A stretch of DNA of 64,000 nt from Verrucomicrobiaceae bacterium (GCA_027484055.1 JAIXQH010000010.1:1-64000); one strand, 5' to 3'. Shown: positions 17,417-27,567, counted from the first letter of the stretch. Notes: generated from the sequence alone by a model not told the origin. A program made the numbers and translations.

Positions 17417-17983
17417 TCAGGATACGTCCTGATAGAGCTCGGCTAGAGGGATTGAAATCCCGACTTCGGGGAGTTCTAGGATGGCGTCAGGGCCGGATAG
17501 GATTTCTCGGCGGAAGCCTTTGCCTTCCCTACGGTGCAGGGTGAGAAATTGAGATTCGGTTTCCGCGAGAATGTAGGTTTCCAAGGTCGGGATGGTCAGA
17601 TAATCGCGGGCCTTCTGCACCTCGTCATTGCGGCGGGTGCTGGGGCTGAGGACTTCGAGAATCACGCTTGGAGAGTCGGTGAAGAGCGCATTTCCCGGGA
17701 CAGGCACGCAGGTGATCATACCGTCGGGGTAGTAGAAAGCTTCCTCTCCGCCACCCAACGGCACCAGTAGCTTGAAATCGCTGCCGGTGGGGAAACAGGG
17801 TTTTCCGGCAAGCTGGTTCCCGGCCAATCGCAAGAAATTCCGGGCGATGCGTTGGTGGTTAAGTGTCCCGCCGGACATGGCATACACATTTCCGGCTACA
17901 TATTCGTGACGAATATCCGAGGCGAGTTCGCCTTGGAGGTAGTCTTCCCGGGTGATCCGCTTGTCAGCGATTGCCGATGCCAT
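17417..17983 (-). CDS. Uma2-family (DUF820) putative restriction-like nuclease
   Basis: A 188-aa protein starting MASAIADKRITREDYLQGEL at ATG 17983. Family signatures are EYVAGNVYAMSGGTLNHQRI, YYPDGMITC and SVILEVLSPSTRRNDEVQKA, followed by ETYILAE. The D..E..K/E pattern corresponds to the PD-(D/E)XK-like fold of Uma2/DUF820, found in multiple copies in cyanobacteria and other bacteria. The biological role of the family is not established. A longer frame (start 18019) is possible but adds unconserved residues. It is separate from tex, which ends about 80 nt upstream. Confidence 0.85.
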   Translation of the reverse strand: MASAIADKRITREDYLQGELASDIRHEYVAGNVYAMSGGTLNHQRIARNFLRLAGNQLAGKPCFPTGSDFKLLVPLGGGEEAFYYPDGMITCVPVPGNALFTDSPSVILEVLSPSTRRNDEVQKARDYLTIPTLETYILAETESQFLTLHRREGKGFRREILSGPDAILELPEVGISIPLAELYQDVS

Positions 17984-18063
17984 GGGTCTACGGTTACTCG
18001 GAAATCGATGTGGGTGCAAGCCTGGGAGATTCCAAGCGAGACCCTCTAGTCACTTTTGGATCC

Positions 18064-20346
18064 TTATTTCTTCTTCGCTTGGCTGAGGGCTTGGGAGAAC
18101 CAGTCGTTGTTCTGGGCGGCGCCGGGGTTGAAATTGGCGGAGCGATTTTGCTGCGGGCGGTTCTGCTGAGGGGCGCGGTCGCCGGAGTCGGAGCGGCGGT
18201 TGTCGAGATCGACCTTGGACTTCATGGAGAGGGCGATGCGGTTGCGCTTGAGATCGACCTCGACTACGGTGACTTGGACTTTTTGGCCGACTTTGACGAC
18301 TTCTGAGGCGTCGCGGATGAAGTGGTCGGCGAGTTGAGAAACGTGGACGAGGCCGTCTTGGTGGACGCCGACATCGACGAAGGCACCGAAGGCGGTGACG
18401 TTGGTGACGATGCCGGGGAGCTTCATGCCGATTTGGAGGTCGGAGGGTTTTTCGACTCCTTCGACGAAGGAAAAGAGCTCGAACTGCTTGCGGGGGTCGC
18501 GACCGGGCTTGGCGAGCTCGGCGACGATGTCTTTCAAGGTGGGCAGGCCGACTTGGTCATCGACGTATTTTTGGAGGTCGATTTTTTTGCGGGCGGCTTC
18601 GTTGCCGAGTAGCTCCTCGACTTTGCAGCCAGCATCTGCGGCCATTTTCTCGACGAGAGGGTAACGTTCTGGGTGAACGGCGGAGGAGTCGAGCGGATGC
18701 TTGCCGCCCCGGACGCGGAGGAAGCCGGCGGCTTGCTCGAAGGCTTTTTCGCCGAGGCGGGGGACTTTTTTCAACTGCTCGCGGGAGGTGAAGGCACCAT
18801 TTTCATTGCGCCAGGCGACGATGTTCTCGGCGAGTGAGGCGTTGAGTCCGGAGACGTAGGAGAGGAGCTGCTTGGATGCGGTGTTGAGCTCGACGCCGAC
18901 GGAGTTCACGGCGCTGATGACGGTGTCGTCGAGGCTGGCCTTGAGTGCGCGTTGATCGACATCGTGTTGGTATTGGCCCACGCCGATGGCCTTGGCGTCG
19001 ATTTTCACCAACTCGGCGAGCGGGTCCATGAGGCGGCGACCGATGCTGACGGCACCACGGACGGTGACGTCTTCGTTGGGGAATTCCTCGCGGGCGACGT
19101 CGGAAGCGGAGTAGATGGAGGCACCGCTTTCGTTCACCATGACGACGGGGATGGAGGAGGGGAGTTTGAGTTTTTTGATGAAGGCTTCGGTTTCGCGTGA
19201 GGCGGTGCCGTTGCCGATGGCGATGGCTTCGATATCGTGCTTCTTGATGAGGGTGGTGACTTCGACGGCGGCTTCGTAGGCTTGTCGATCCGATCCGGCG
19301 GTGCAGTGGAGGACCGTGTGGTGGAGCAGCTTGCCAGAGCGGTCGAGTACGACGGTCTTGCACCCGGTACGGAAGCCGGGGTCGATGGCGAGCAGGCGTT
19401 TTTCCCCAAGTGGAGAGGCGAGCAGGAGTTCGCGGAAATTGTCGGCGAAGACGGAGATGGCGGTCTCGTCGGCGCGCTTTTTCGCTAGGAGGCGGGCTTC
19501 TGTCTCCATCGATGGCATCAGCAGGCGCTTGCAGCCATCTTCGACGGCTTGGGCGACGTGTTTGCCGGACGGTCCGGTGGATTTCACCCAATCTGGCAGA
19601 GCGACGGCGGTGACGCGTTCGAGTGGGACTTCGACGCGCATGAGTAGGAAGCCTTCCTTCTCGCCCCGGCGGATGGCGAGCATGCGGTGGGAGGGGATGG
19701 TGTGGAAGGGCTCGCTCCACTCGAAGTAGTCGCGGAATTTCTGGGCGTCGGCCTCCTCTTCTTTGCCATACATGATCTTGGAGGAGACGGTGGCGTCTTC
19801 TTCGTAAATTTTCCGGACCCGGCCACGCAGCGGGGCGTCGTCGGCGACGCGTTCGGCGATGATGTCGCGGGCTCCGGCGAGGGCCTCGACGGTGGTGGGG
19901 ACTTCCAGTTCTGGGTTGAGAAATTTCCCGGCCTCTTCGGTAGGATCGGCGTCTTGATTTTCAAAAATGAAGTCGGCGAGCGGGGTAAGTCCGCGCTCGA
20001 TGGCCTTGGTGGCGCGGGTCTGACGCTTCGGGCGGTAGGGGGCGAAGATGTCCTCGACGGTGGCGAGGGTGAGCGCAGCTTCGAGTTTCTTTTTCAGCTC
20101 GGGGGTGAGGAGTGAGCGTTCTTCAAGCGATTTCAAGACGGTGGCGCGGCGTGAATCGAGCTCGGCGAGCTGGAGCATGCGGTCTCGGATGGTGGTGATC
20201 TGGACCTCGTCGAGTGAACCAGTTTGCTCTTTCCGGTAGCGGGAGAGGAAGGGCACGGTGCCGCCCTCGGCGAGGAGCTTGGCGGTGGTGGTGACGGAGG
20301 AAAGGGAGATGCCGGTTTCGCGGGCGATAGCTTCGAGATGGGTCAT
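18064..20346 (-). CDS. tex: Tex-family RNA-binding transcription accessory protein
   Basis: A 760-aa cytosolic nucleic-acid-binding protein. Order of parts: helical Tex N-domain (with RYRKEQTGSLDEVQ), YqgF-like RNase H fold (LLAIDPGFRTGCKTVVLDRSGKLL), helix-hairpin-helix region (SYVSGLNASLAENIVAWRNE and VPRLGEKAFEQAAGFLR), and a C-terminal S1 domain with GAFVDVGVHQDGLVHVSQLA. A low-complexity tail rich in Asn, Gln and Arg (RPQQNRSANFNPG) ends the protein, similar to other Tex proteins with disordered tails. Length is typical (about 730-780). The exact role (transcription fidelity or RNA processing) is not settled for the family. Confidence 0.95.
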   Translation of the reverse strand: MTHLEAIARETGISLSSVTTTAKLLAEGGTVPFLSRYRKEQTGSLDEVQITTIRDRMLQLAELDSRRATVLKSLEERSLLTPELKKKLEAALTLATVEDIFAPYRPKRQTRATKAIERGLTPLADFIFENQDADPTEEAGKFLNPELEVPTTVEALAGARDIIAERVADDAPLRGRVRKIYEEDATVSSKIMYGKEEEADAQKFRDYFEWSEPFHTIPSHRMLAIRRGEKEGFLLMRVEVPLERVTAVALPDWVKSTGPSGKHVAQAVEDGCKRLLMPSMETEARLLAKKRADETAISVFADNFRELLLASPLGEKRLLAIDPGFRTGCKTVVLDRSGKLLHHTVLHCTAGSDRQAYEAAVEVTTLIKKHDIEAIAIGNGTASRETEAFIKKLKLPSSIPVVMVNESGASIYSASDVAREEFPNEDVTVRGAVSIGRRLMDPLAELVKIDAKAIGVGQYQHDVDQRALKASLDDTVISAVNSVGVELNTASKQLLSYVSGLNASLAENIVAWRNENGAFTSREQLKKVPRLGEKAFEQAAGFLRVRGGKHPLDSSAVHPERYPLVEKMAADAGCKVEELLGNEAARKKIDLQKYVDDQVGLPTLKDIVAELAKPGRDPRKQFELFSFVEGVEKPSDLQIGMKLPGIVTNVTAFGAFVDVGVHQDGLVHVSQLADHFIRDASEVVKVGQKVQVTVVEVDLKRNRIALSMKSKVDLDNRRSDSGDRAPQQNRPQQNRSANFNPGAAQNNDWFSQALSQAKKK

Positions 20347-20520
20347 GCGGGTGGGAGGTTTAGGCGAGGCTGGGGGGGGTGGGCAAGAAATTGGGTGGGG
20401 GAAATTTTCAAGTGGTGGAGAGATTTGGATTGAAATGTGGAAAGGAGTGGCGAGGAGGGATTTTCACGCTTGATCTGACTGGAGACTGGCCCTGCCTCGT
20501 CGAGGGTGTAGAGTCGGCGC

Positions 20521-21303
20521 ATGGCGGATTTTTCGATGACATTTCTGGGGACAGGGACTTCGGTGGGGGTGCCGGTGATCGGCTGTGATTGTGAAGTGTG
20601 CCGTTCTGAGGACTTGAGAAATAAGCGGTTCCGTTCGTCAGTAGTAGTGAGGGCGGGGGAGGTGACCTTGTTGGTGGATTCGGGGCCGGATTTACGGATG
20701 CAGGCGCTGAGAGAGGGGCTGCGGGAGATCGATGCGGTGATTTACACCCACGGGCACTTGGATCATGTGGCGGGATTTGATGAGCTGCGGGCGTTTTGTT
20801 GGAGACGCAAAGATCCCTTGCCCCTGCATGCGACGCCGGGCTGCATGCAGACCTTACAGGAGATGTATGGCTGGGCCTTTTTTCCTAAAACCGTGCATAG
20901 TGGCTATGTGCGGCCCGCGCCGAATGTCATCGATGGGCCGTTTTTTTTCGGGGATTTGAAAGTGACGCCCTTACCGGTGGAGCATGGATCGGTGGAGACG
21001 GTGGGCTTTTTATTTGAGGTGGAGGGGAGGCGTCGACTGGCCTACCTGCCGGATGTCAAACGGATCCCGGCTACGACGATGCAGGTGATGGCAGAGGTGG
21101 ATGTGTTGGTGATCGACGCTCTCAGGCCGGTGCCGCATCCGTCGCATTTCTCACTGGAGGAGGCCTTGGCGGCGGCCAGCGCGGTCCATGCCAAGGAGAC
21201 TTGGCTGACGCATGTGACGCACGATTACGATGCGGCGACGGTGGACGAGAGCTTGCCGCAGAGTGTGCGAATGGCGTGGGACGGGCTGCAAATTCATCTC
21301 TGA
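20521..21303 (+). CDS. PhnP-like metallo-beta-lactamase-fold phosphodiesterase
   Basis: A 260-aa MBL-fold hydrolase. The N-terminus FLGTGTSVGVPVIGCDCEVC carries the CxCxxC-like metal site seen in PhnP. The metal-binding core THGHLDHVAGFDEL gives HxHxDH, LPVEHGS and DALRPVPHPSHFS supply further ligands, and LTHVTHDYDA the last histidines. PhnP hydrolyses cyclic ribose phosphates from phosphonate breakdown. No other phn gene is nearby, so the substrate is open and a role in general cyclic-phosphodiester repair is equally possible. The start ATG 20521 places the FLGTG strand at residue 9, as usual. Confidence 0.85.
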   Translation: MADFSMTFLGTGTSVGVPVIGCDCEVCRSEDLRNKRFRSSVVVRAGEVTLLVDSGPDLRMQALREGLREIDAVIYTHGHLDHVAGFDELRAFCWRRKDPLPLHATPGCMQTLQEMYGWAFFPKTVHSGYVRPAPNVIDGPFFFGDLKVTPLPVEHGSVETVGFLFEVEGRRRLAYLPDVKRIPATTMQVMAEVDVLVIDALRPVPHPSHFSLEEALAAASAVHAKETWLTHVTHDYDAATVDESLPQSVRMAWDGLQIHL

Positions 21304-21381
21304 TGAGGGCGCTTGAGCTTCCTTGAGAGCTTGTCTTGCAATTTCTGAGTGTTTTGCAAAATTGAATGAAAGTTTGTCCTT

Positions 21382-22059
21382 ATGAATTTTAAAACCATTG
21401 TCGTCCTAATCGCCTCCGCAGGAGCAAGTCTCTTGATTTCATCATGCTCCACGACCTCAGCCGGCGGAGGACTGGCGGCCTATCACGCCTACGATCGACC
21501 TACGAAACTCCCTAGCAATCCGCGCAATGTCCGGGTGAAAGTCTCACTGAGCAAGCAGCGGACGTATGTCATGGAAGGCTCCGAGATTTTGCTTTCCATG
21601 CCCGTATGCGTGGGCACGCCAAGCGCTAGGACACCTGCGGGGAGTTTTTCGATCATGAGTAAAGATGCCACTTACCGCGCGAACTCTCACGGCTACGCTT
21701 ACAAGGGGAACGACATCCGTAAAACAATGCTGAGCAGCCGTCCTACGGGGTATTCGTTCAAAGGCACGCCGATGCCGTTTTGGTGCGAGTTTAAGCCGAA
21801 CTACGGATTCCACACCGGTTGGGTCAAGCACTCTCCAGCCTCCCATGGCTGCATTCGGATGCATGAAAATCTAGCCCCCAAGTTTTTCAAGCTCGTCTCC
21901 ATTGGGACGCCGGTGAATATCGCTTACACGCAACCTGAGGACGCCCTTGTCGGAAGTATTCCGCTCCCTCCGGATGCTGGGCCGCTTCCTGATTATCCAG
22001 GTTCCATGTATTTGACCGACGGGTATTTCAAGCAATACAAGCATCCGACCTACCAGTGA
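21382..22059 (+). CDS. L,D-transpeptidase (YkuD domain) lipoprotein
   Basis: A 225-aa cell-envelope enzyme. The lipoprotein signal is MNFKTIVVLIASAGASLLIS followed by SCS, with a possible lipidated Cys near residue 22. The YkuD domain starts near residue 50 (VRVKVSLSKQRTYVMEG) and ends in the catalytic signature SHGCIRMHENLAPKFF, with the nucleophile Cys and conserved His, Gly and Arg. Such enzymes form 3-3 peptidoglycan cross-links or attach proteins to the cell wall. The next gene on the opposite strand encodes a small CxxCH lipoprotein. Confidence 0.9.
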   Translation: MNFKTIVVLIASAGASLLISSCSTTSAGGGLAAYHAYDRPTKLPSNPRNVRVKVSLSKQRTYVMEGSEILLSMPVCVGTPSARTPAGSFSIMSKDATYRANSHGYAYKGNDIRKTMLSSRPTGYSFKGTPMPFWCEFKPNYGFHTGWVKHSPASHGCIRMHENLAPKFFKLVSIGTPVNIAYTQPEDALVGSIPLPPDAGPLPDYPGSMYLTDGYFKQYKHPTYQ

Positions 22060-22081
22060 GAATCCCACACGGGAAAATGAC

Positions 22082-22468
22082 TCACTCGCTGCGGTCTTTT
22101 TTGACCGCCACCACGTAGGCGAGCACGGCTTTTTCATCCACCGGCTCCAGTCCGGCGTGTTTGATCATTTTCGGAATCGTCTCTTCCCACTCATCGACAT
22201 CGAGATTCTGCGGGAGTTGGTAGTTGTGACATTCCCCGCATTTCAGCATGTAAACTTCGTGACCGCGTTGGATTTGTGCCAAGGGTTTGCCGCTTTTTTT
22301 CGCCATGGCCGGGCTCGGATTGGGCACTTCCTTGATTCCTCCTTCAGCTGGCTCGTCGCCTGCTTGGATGTCTCCCAGCTCCGGGCCTGACCCCGTTCCG
22401 ACACATGAAACAAGCGCGCCCGTACAAAGCCCTACCAATAGCCCCAATCCTCGTTTTCTCATGGCCAA
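22082..22468 (-). CDS. Small c-type cytochrome-like lipoprotein
   Basis: A 128-aa exported protein: MAMRKRGLGLLVGLCTGALV followed by SCVG suggests a lipoprotein signal with Cys near residue 22. The mature part holds a single haem-c motif CGECHNY in YMLKCGECHNYQLP, then a helical part with IPKMIKHAGLEPVDEKAVLA whose Met could act as the axial ligand. This pattern fits a small mono-haem cytochrome, perhaps an electron carrier in the periplasm; the partner is unknown. Length is shorter than class I cytochromes with a full fold. Confidence 0.7.
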   Translation of the reverse strand: MAMRKRGLGLLVGLCTGALVSCVGTGSGPELGDIQAGDEPAEGGIKEVPNPSPAMAKKSGKPLAQIQRGHEVYMLKCGECHNYQLPQNLDVDEWEETIPKMIKHAGLEPVDEKAVLAYVVAVKKDRSE

Positions 22469-22619
22469 GCTCTAGCCTGATCCAGACCAGCACTCAACCT
22501 CCGAAATGAACCTGCATCTTCCCGGTGAACTTTTTTGACAAATTCGCCACCTTCCCTACCGTCCGCACCATTCCAAGCAAAGCCTCCCTCTCACATCCAT
22601 TTTCCCTAACGATCGATTC

Positions 22620-25295
22620 ATGAATACACTTCGCACCTTCACCACCGGCTCCGGCACCCAAGGAAATTTTCACTCGCTCCCCGCCCTTGCCGAACAAGGT
22701 TTTCCGAATCTCAGCAAACTCCCAGTCTCGATCCGGATCGTCCTTGAGTCCCTCCTCCGCAACAACGACGGTCTCAAAGTCTCCGAAAAAGACATCACCA
22801 ACCTCGCGAACTACAACGCCAAGTCCCCCGGCGACTATGAAATCCCCTTCGTCGTCGCCCGCATCGTCCTCCAAGACTTCACCGGCGTCCCTCTCCTTGT
22901 CGATCTCGCCGCCATGCGCTCCGCCGTCGATGGCATGGGCCTCGATGCAAAAATGATCGAGCCTCTCGTCCCCGTGGACCTCGTCGTGGACCACTCCGTG
23001 CAGGTGGACTATGCTGGCACCGCCGAATCCCTTGGCCACAATCTAGACCTCGAATTCCACCGCAATCGCGAGCGCTACGAGTTCCTCAAATGGGGCGAGC
23101 AAGCCTTCGACACCTTCAAAGTCGTCCCTCCCGGTATCGGCATCGTCCACCAAGTGAATCTCGAATACCTCGCCAAGTGCGTGCTTGAGAAAAACGGCGT
23201 TTTCTACCCAGACACCCTCGTCGGCACGGATTCCCACACCACCATGATCAACGGCCTAGGCGTCGTCGGCTGGGGCGTAGGCGGCATCGAGGCAGAAGCC
23301 GGCATGCTGGGGCAGCCCGTCACTTTCCTCGTTCCCGAAGTCGTTGGCGTCTATTTGACTGGTTCACTCAACACCGGCGTCACCGCCACCGACCTCGTTC
23401 TTCTCGTCACTGAAGTGCTGCGGAAAACGAAAGTCGTCGGAAAATTCGTCGAGTTCTACGGCCCCGGTGCCAAGGCTCTCAGCCTGCCCGACCGCGCCAC
23501 CATCGCGAACATGGCCCCAGAATACGGTGCGACCATGGGCTTCTTCGGCATCGACGAAATCACCACCGGCTACCTCTCCGGCACCGGTCGCCCCGCAGAT
23601 CTCTGCACCACCGTTGAGAACTACTATAAAGCCCAAGGCCTCTGGGGCATCCCCACCGAGCGCGACGCTCTCGAGTTCTCTGAAGTCGTCGATCTTGACC
23701 TCTCCGTCGTCAAGCCCGGTGTCGCTGGACCGAAGCGCCCCCAAGACCGCATCGACGTGGATCACCTCAAGACCAAGTGGGAAGAACTGCTTGCCGCCCC
23801 TGTCGCTGAAGGTGGCTTCGCGAAAACCGAGTCCAAAACCGCCATCGTCACCGTCGATAGCAAGGGCGGCGTGAAAGACACCATCACCCACGGCTCCGTC
23901 CTCATCGCCGCGATCACCAGTTGCACCAACACCAGCAACCCCAGCGTCATGCTCGCCGCTGGCCTGCTCGCGAAAAAGGCCAACGCCCTCGGCCTCAAAA
24001 TCAACCCCTCCGTCAAGACCTCGCTCGGACCAGGCTCACGCGTCGTCACTGACTACCTCAACAAGACCGGCCTCCAAGCCGAGCTCGACACTCTCGGCTT
24101 CCAAACCGTCGGCTACGGCTGCACCACCTGCATCGGGAACTCCGGCCCGCTTGACCTCGGCATCGAAGAAGTCGTCAAATCCGAAGACATCGTCGCCGCC
24201 TCCGTGCTCTCAGGAAACCGGAATTTCGAGGCCCGCGTCCACCAATCCATCAAGGCGAATTTCCTCATGTCGCCGCCGCTCGTCGTCGCCTACGCCTTGG
24301 CGGGCACGGTCAACATCGACCTCACCACCGAGCCACTCGGAAAAACCCCGAAAGGCGAACCCGTCTTCCTCGCTGACATCTGGCCCACCGGTCAGGAAAT
24401 CACCGATGCGATGAACTCCTCGCTCAAGCCCGAGGTTTTCCAAAGTCTCTACACCGGCTTCTCCACCCAGAACCCCAAGTGGAACGACATCAAATCCTCC
24501 ACCGGAAATGTTTACGAGTGGGATCGCGAATCCACCTACATCCAGGAGCCACCCTTCTTCGAGGGCTTCAGCCCCGCCCCGCGTGACATCGTGGAAATCC
24601 ACGGTGCTCGCCCTCTCGGCATCTTCGGTGATTCCGTCACCACCGACCACATCTCACCCGCCGGAGCCATCAAGATGGACAGCCCTGCAGGCCGCTACCT
24701 CGTTGAAAAAGGCGTCGGCTTCGCGGACTTTAACTCCTACGGCTCGCGCCGTGGCAACGACCGCGTCATGACCCGCGGCACCTTTGCCAACGTCCGCATC
24801 AAGAACCTCATGGTCCCCGGCATCGAAGGTGGCGTCACTAGCATCGCCGGAGAAACCAAAGCCATTTACGATGCCGCTGCCATCTATCAAGAAGACACCG
24901 TCCCCACCATCATCATCGGCGGCGAGGACTACGGCATGGGCTCCAGCCGTGACTGGGCCGCGAAAGGCACCAACCTGCTCGGCGTGAAAGCCGTCATCAC
25001 GAAGTCCTTCGAGCGCATCCACCGCTCTAACCTCGTCGGCATGGGTGTCCTGCCCTGCAACTTCGTCAACAAAGAGGACTACGATAAAATCAAAGACCTC
25101 GGCGACGCGACCTTCGACCTTATCGGCATCGACAACGACCTCAAGCCCATGCAGCAAGCCACCCTTTGCGTCAACCCCGCGATCGGAGCCTCCTTCGAAG
25201 TCCCCGTCATTGTCCGGATCGATACCCCGGTTGAAAAAGACTACTACCGCGCCGGTGGCATCCTGCCGTATGTGCTCGCGCAGATCCTCGAATAA
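22620..25295 (+). CDS. acnA: Aconitate hydratase (AcnA type)
   Basis: An 891-aa TCA cycle enzyme converting citrate to isocitrate. The three 4Fe-4S ligands are visible: Cys435 in [10 protein letters not shown], and Cys501 and Cys504 in [14 protein letters not shown]. Other family markers are [20 protein letters not shown] and [17 protein letters not shown] in the swivelling C-terminal domain. Length matches AcnA/IRP1 rather than AcnB. No Shine-Dalgarno is seen before ATG 22620. A strong terminator follows at 25338. The gene uses highly biased codons (GTC, CTC, ACC), suggesting high expression. Confidence 0.97.
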   Translation: MNTLRTFTTGSGTQGNFHSLPALAEQGFPNLSKLPVSIRIVLESLLRNNDGLKVSEKDITNLANYNAKSPGDYEIPFVVARIVLQDFTGVPLLVDLAAMRSAVDGMGLDAKMIEPLVPVDLVVDHSVQVDYAGTAESLGHNLDLEFHRNRERYEFLKWGEQAFDTFKVVPPGIGIVHQVNLEYLAKCVLEKNGVFYPDTLVGTDSHTTMINGLGVVGWGVGGIEAEAGMLGQPVTFLVPEVVGVYLTGSLNTGVTATDLVLLVTEVLRKTKVVGKFVEFYGPGAKALSLPDRATIANMAPEYGATMGFFGIDEITTGYLSGTGRPADLCTTVENYYKAQGLWGIPTERDALEFSEVVDLDLSVVKPGVAGPKRPQDRIDVDHLKTKWEELLAAPVAEGGFAKTESKTAIVTVDSKGGVKDTITHGSVLIAAITSCTNTSNPSVMLAAGLLAKKANALGLKINPSVKTSLGPGSRVVTDYLNKTGLQAELDTLGFQTVGYGCTTCIGNSGPLDLGIEEVVKSEDIVAASVLSGNRNFEARVHQSIKANFLMSPPLVVAYALAGTVNIDLTTEPLGKTPKGEPVFLADIWPTGQEITDAMNSSLKPEVFQSLYTGFSTQNPKWNDIKSSTGNVYEWDRESTYIQEPPFFEGFSPAPRDIVEIHGARPLGIFGDSVTTDHISPAGAIKMDSPAGRYLVEKGVGFADFNSYGSRRGNDRVMTRGTFANVRIKNLMVPGIEGGVTSIAGETKAIYDAAAIYQEDTVPTIIIGGEDYGMGSSRDWAAKGTNLLGVKAVITKSFERIHRSNLVGMGVLPCNFVNKEDYDKIKDLGDATFDLIGIDNDLKPMQQATLCVNPAIGASFEVPVIVRIDTPVEKDYYRAGGILPYVLAQILE

Positions 25296-25337
25296 CCGTG
25301 GGTGCGGTTTTCATCCGCCATGCCAAGCACTCAATCA

Positions 25338-25374
25338 AGCCGCCATCCGTAACGGATGGCGGCTTTCTCTTTTA
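25338..25374 (+). terminator. Intrinsic terminator of acnA
   Basis: AGCCGCCATCCG pairs perfectly with CGGATGGCGGCT around a 3-nt loop, followed by a T-rich tail (25364-25374). It ends acnA transcription and insulates the HigBA module that follows. Confidence 0.93.
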
Positions 25375-25390
25375 GCAATCAATCAGCTCC

Positions 25391-25444
25391 GAATACGCAA
25401 ATTTAAGAAGTCCCCACTTGCGGAATACGCAAATACGAGTATTT
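25391..25444 (+). promoter_or_regulatory. Candidate operator/promoter of the HigBA module
   Basis: The sequence GAATACGCAAAT occurs twice (25391-25402 and 25423-25434). The second copy runs into a perfect palindrome AAATAC-GA-GTATTT at 25431-25444, only 7 nt before the HigB start. Such repeats near the start are typical binding sites for the antitoxin's helix-turn-helix, giving autorepression. The repeats are observed; binding is inferred. Confidence 0.6.
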
Positions 25445-25451
25445 TGAACTT

Positions 25452-25733
25452 GTGATTGTCACCTTCGGAGACAAGGAAAGTGAGAAAATTTTCAACCTGA
25501 CGTTTTCGCGTAAAATCGCCCCGGACATTCAGGAACGAGCCTATCATAAGCTCGTTGCCATCCATGAAGCGATCTCACTCGAAAACCTTCGCCAACCACC
25601 AAGCAACCACTTGGAGCTTCTGAAAGGCAAGCTCGCCGGATTCCATTCCATCCGTATCAACAAACAGTGGCGCATCATCTTCCGATGGGAAGGGCAGGAC
25701 GCTCACGATGTTCAAATCACCGACTACCATTGA
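25452..25733 (+). CDS. higB: HigB-type mRNA interferase toxin
   Basis: A 93-aa RelE-superfamily toxin of the HigB (plasmid killer) group. It shows the family pattern FGDKESEKIF, then RAYHKLVAIHEAISLENLR, then PSNHLELLKGKLAGFHSIRI and NKQWRIIFRWE near the end, with the conserved basic and aromatic residues of ribosome-dependent RNases. The start is GTG 25452. It precedes its antitoxin by 4 nt (toxin-first order, the HigBA hallmark). A repeat/palindrome operator lies immediately upstream. Confidence 0.9.
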   Translation: MIVTFGDKESEKIFNLTFSRKIAPDIQERAYHKLVAIHEAISLENLRQPPSNHLELLKGKLAGFHSIRINKQWRIIFRWEGQDAHDVQITDYH

Positions 25734-25737
25734 ACCC

Positions 25738-26046
25738 ATGAAACCAAAAATCACCGCTATTCCCCTGACAAACTCCGCCGCCGCCATGCTGCGGGATTTC
25801 CTGGACGATTACAGCCTGACCCAAGCGAAGCTCGCCGCTGACCTCCACATCAGCCCGCAATTGCTCAATGACATTCTCGCCAGCCGCCGCCTGCTCACCC
25901 CGGAGCACTGCCTGAAGCTCGGACGCTATTTCGGAAACGAACCGGAATACTGGATGCGCCTTCAAAACCATTACCTCTTCCGGAAAACCCAGAGAGAAAA
26001 AGCAGAGGCACTCAGCGCGGTAGTCCCGCTTCAAGTCGTAAGCTGA
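25738..26046 (+). CDS. higA: HigA-type helix-turn-helix antitoxin
   Basis: A 102-aa XRE-family antitoxin: MKPKITAIPLTNSAAAMLRD is followed by a helix-turn-helix in LTQAKLAADLHISPQLLNDI, then LASRRLLTPEHCLKLGRYFG and YWMRLQNHYLFRK, all typical of HigA/VapI proteins. ATG 25738 begins 4 nt after the higB stop, so both are co-transcribed. The protein should neutralise HigB and repress the operon through the palindrome at 25431-25444. The following 200 nt (26047-26253) show no recognisable feature. Confidence 0.9.
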   Translation: MKPKITAIPLTNSAAAMLRDFLDDYSLTQAKLAADLHISPQLLNDILASRRLLTPEHCLKLGRYFGNEPEYWMRLQNHYLFRKTQREKAEALSAVVPLQVVS

Positions 26047-26253
26047 AGCCACTCTCAAACTCCGCCGACCTTGTTTGATCTCTCCAGTTCCCCCCATCCA
26101 GAGTTCTCTGTGCGGGCGAAGCAATTACCTTCGCCGAGGAAGCTTGATCAAATCATGGGTAAGATAATGCACCCCACATTAGCGCGGACGGCCCGGAGTT
26201 CCATCCCTGCCTGTTCGACCGTCCATGAACCGAATTCACCCGTCAGCCACAGC

Positions 26254-27357
26254 TCAATCCACCCGCGCCATCGCTTCACGTATCTTTTCAACGACCACTT
26301 TTGAATCGAAGCCCGTGACGATTTTCTCACGTGCCGCGCGTCCGTGTTCAATCAGCAAGGCCGGATTTGCGATGTAGTTTCTGAGTGCTGCGGTCAGATG
26401 CTCGACATCTGGCTGTGCTAACAGCGTCCCGCTTACCCCGTGGTCGATGAGATCGACGATGCCGGACATCCGCGTCGCGATGGATGGGATACCGCTGGCT
26501 GAGGCTTCTAACACGGCGATCGAATTGCAGTCGGCCTTTGTAGGCAGCACCAGCACATCGCTCCCCTGGACGAGGCTGCGCAAGCCATCGGCATCTGAGT
26601 CGAAGCTGCTGTAGCTCTTGACGTTTTTCAGGGTCGTCGCGGGTGGGCTTTTGGTGACGAGATGCCATTCCACGTCGGCGAATTCTGGGAGATTGATGAC
26701 TTCCATGAGCACATCGCCGCCTTTTCTCATAAAATCTGCGCCGATGAAAACGACCCGCAGCGGCCCAGGCAAGCGCTCTCCCGTGCGTGGCTGCCAGTAG
26801 TCCGAGTTCACCATCGGCGGGATGATGGTGATTTGCGTGGGTTTCACCCCGTGCTCGAGTTGCAGCGCATCTGCATACCAGTGGCTCATGCAGAAAAAGT
26901 GGTGGCCGGCCTCTGCCTGCTTACGGATTCCACGGCCGTAGATGAATTTCGCCATCCGTGAAATATCTTTGGAATCACCGGTGTAGCCGAGATTTGCTAA
27001 CTGGCGCATGGTGCCATCCGAGAAGATGAAGTAGCGCACGCCCTGTTTTTGAGGAAGCCATGGCACATTGTGGTAGGTGCCAAAAATGATTTTACGTGCC
27101 CCTTTGCGAATGGCTGCACCAGCCGCCCACCGACCGCTCAGGACGTCGTGAACCATCTGAAATTTCCCAAGGCGCTTGGTGAAATCGCCAATGGCATTTC
27201 CATGATCTTCAAGATGGACGAAGGTCCATTCCCCTGGAATGTGCTCGGGCAAGAATTTTTCCAATCGCACTCGGATGGATTTCCAACCTGCCCGGTTCAC
27301 CATGCAGAAGCCGAATTTACCCTGAGCTGCATCATGCTTTCCCCCACCATTTTTCAT
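26254..27357 (-). CDS. Glycosyltransferase family 4 (GT-B) protein
   Basis: A 367-aa cytosolic GT-B glycosyltransferase, likely acting on surface polysaccharide or glycolipid. C-terminal nucleotide-sugar-binding domain: PLRVVFIGADFMRKGGDVLM, then the EX7E-type segment VLVLPTKADCNSIAVLEASA followed by SGIPSIATRMSGIVDLIDHG. The N-terminal half holds the acceptor domain. ATG 27357 was chosen; the frame can extend to a TTG at 27390. It stands alone, next to a divergent amidase gene, without other polysaccharide genes, so the product is unknown. Confidence 0.85.
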   Translation of the reverse strand: MKNGGGKHDAAQGKFGFCMVNRAGWKSIRVRLEKFLPEHIPGEWTFVHLEDHGNAIGDFTKRLGKFQMVHDVLSGRWAAGAAIRKGARKIIFGTYHNVPWLPQKQGVRYFIFSDGTMRQLANLGYTGDSKDISRMAKFIYGRGIRKQAEAGHHFFCMSHWYADALQLEHGVKPTQITIIPPMVNSDYWQPRTGERLPGPLRVVFIGADFMRKGGDVLMEVINLPEFADVEWHLVTKSPPATTLKNVKSYSSFDSDADGLRSLVQGSDVLVLPTKADCNSIAVLEASASGIPSIATRMSGIVDLIDHGVSGTLLAQPDVEHLTAALRNYIANPALLIEHGRAAREKIVTGFDSKVVVEKIREAMARVD

Positions 27358-27567
27358 GCGCCCATTGTAGCAGGGAACGGTAAGATGCAACCGATTTCTG
27401 AGCCCTGGGTCAATTGATCGAGATCATCGGCAGTCGCTCGCCACTCGGAGGCTGGCGGCAGGGTCTTGGGTTTTACGACATGCGCGTAAACCAAGTGATC
27501 CTGATGCCGGATCTTGGGTGGTAGAATTAGGTTTTTTTGGAAAGAAAAGTCGTGCTAGTTTGGCGGC

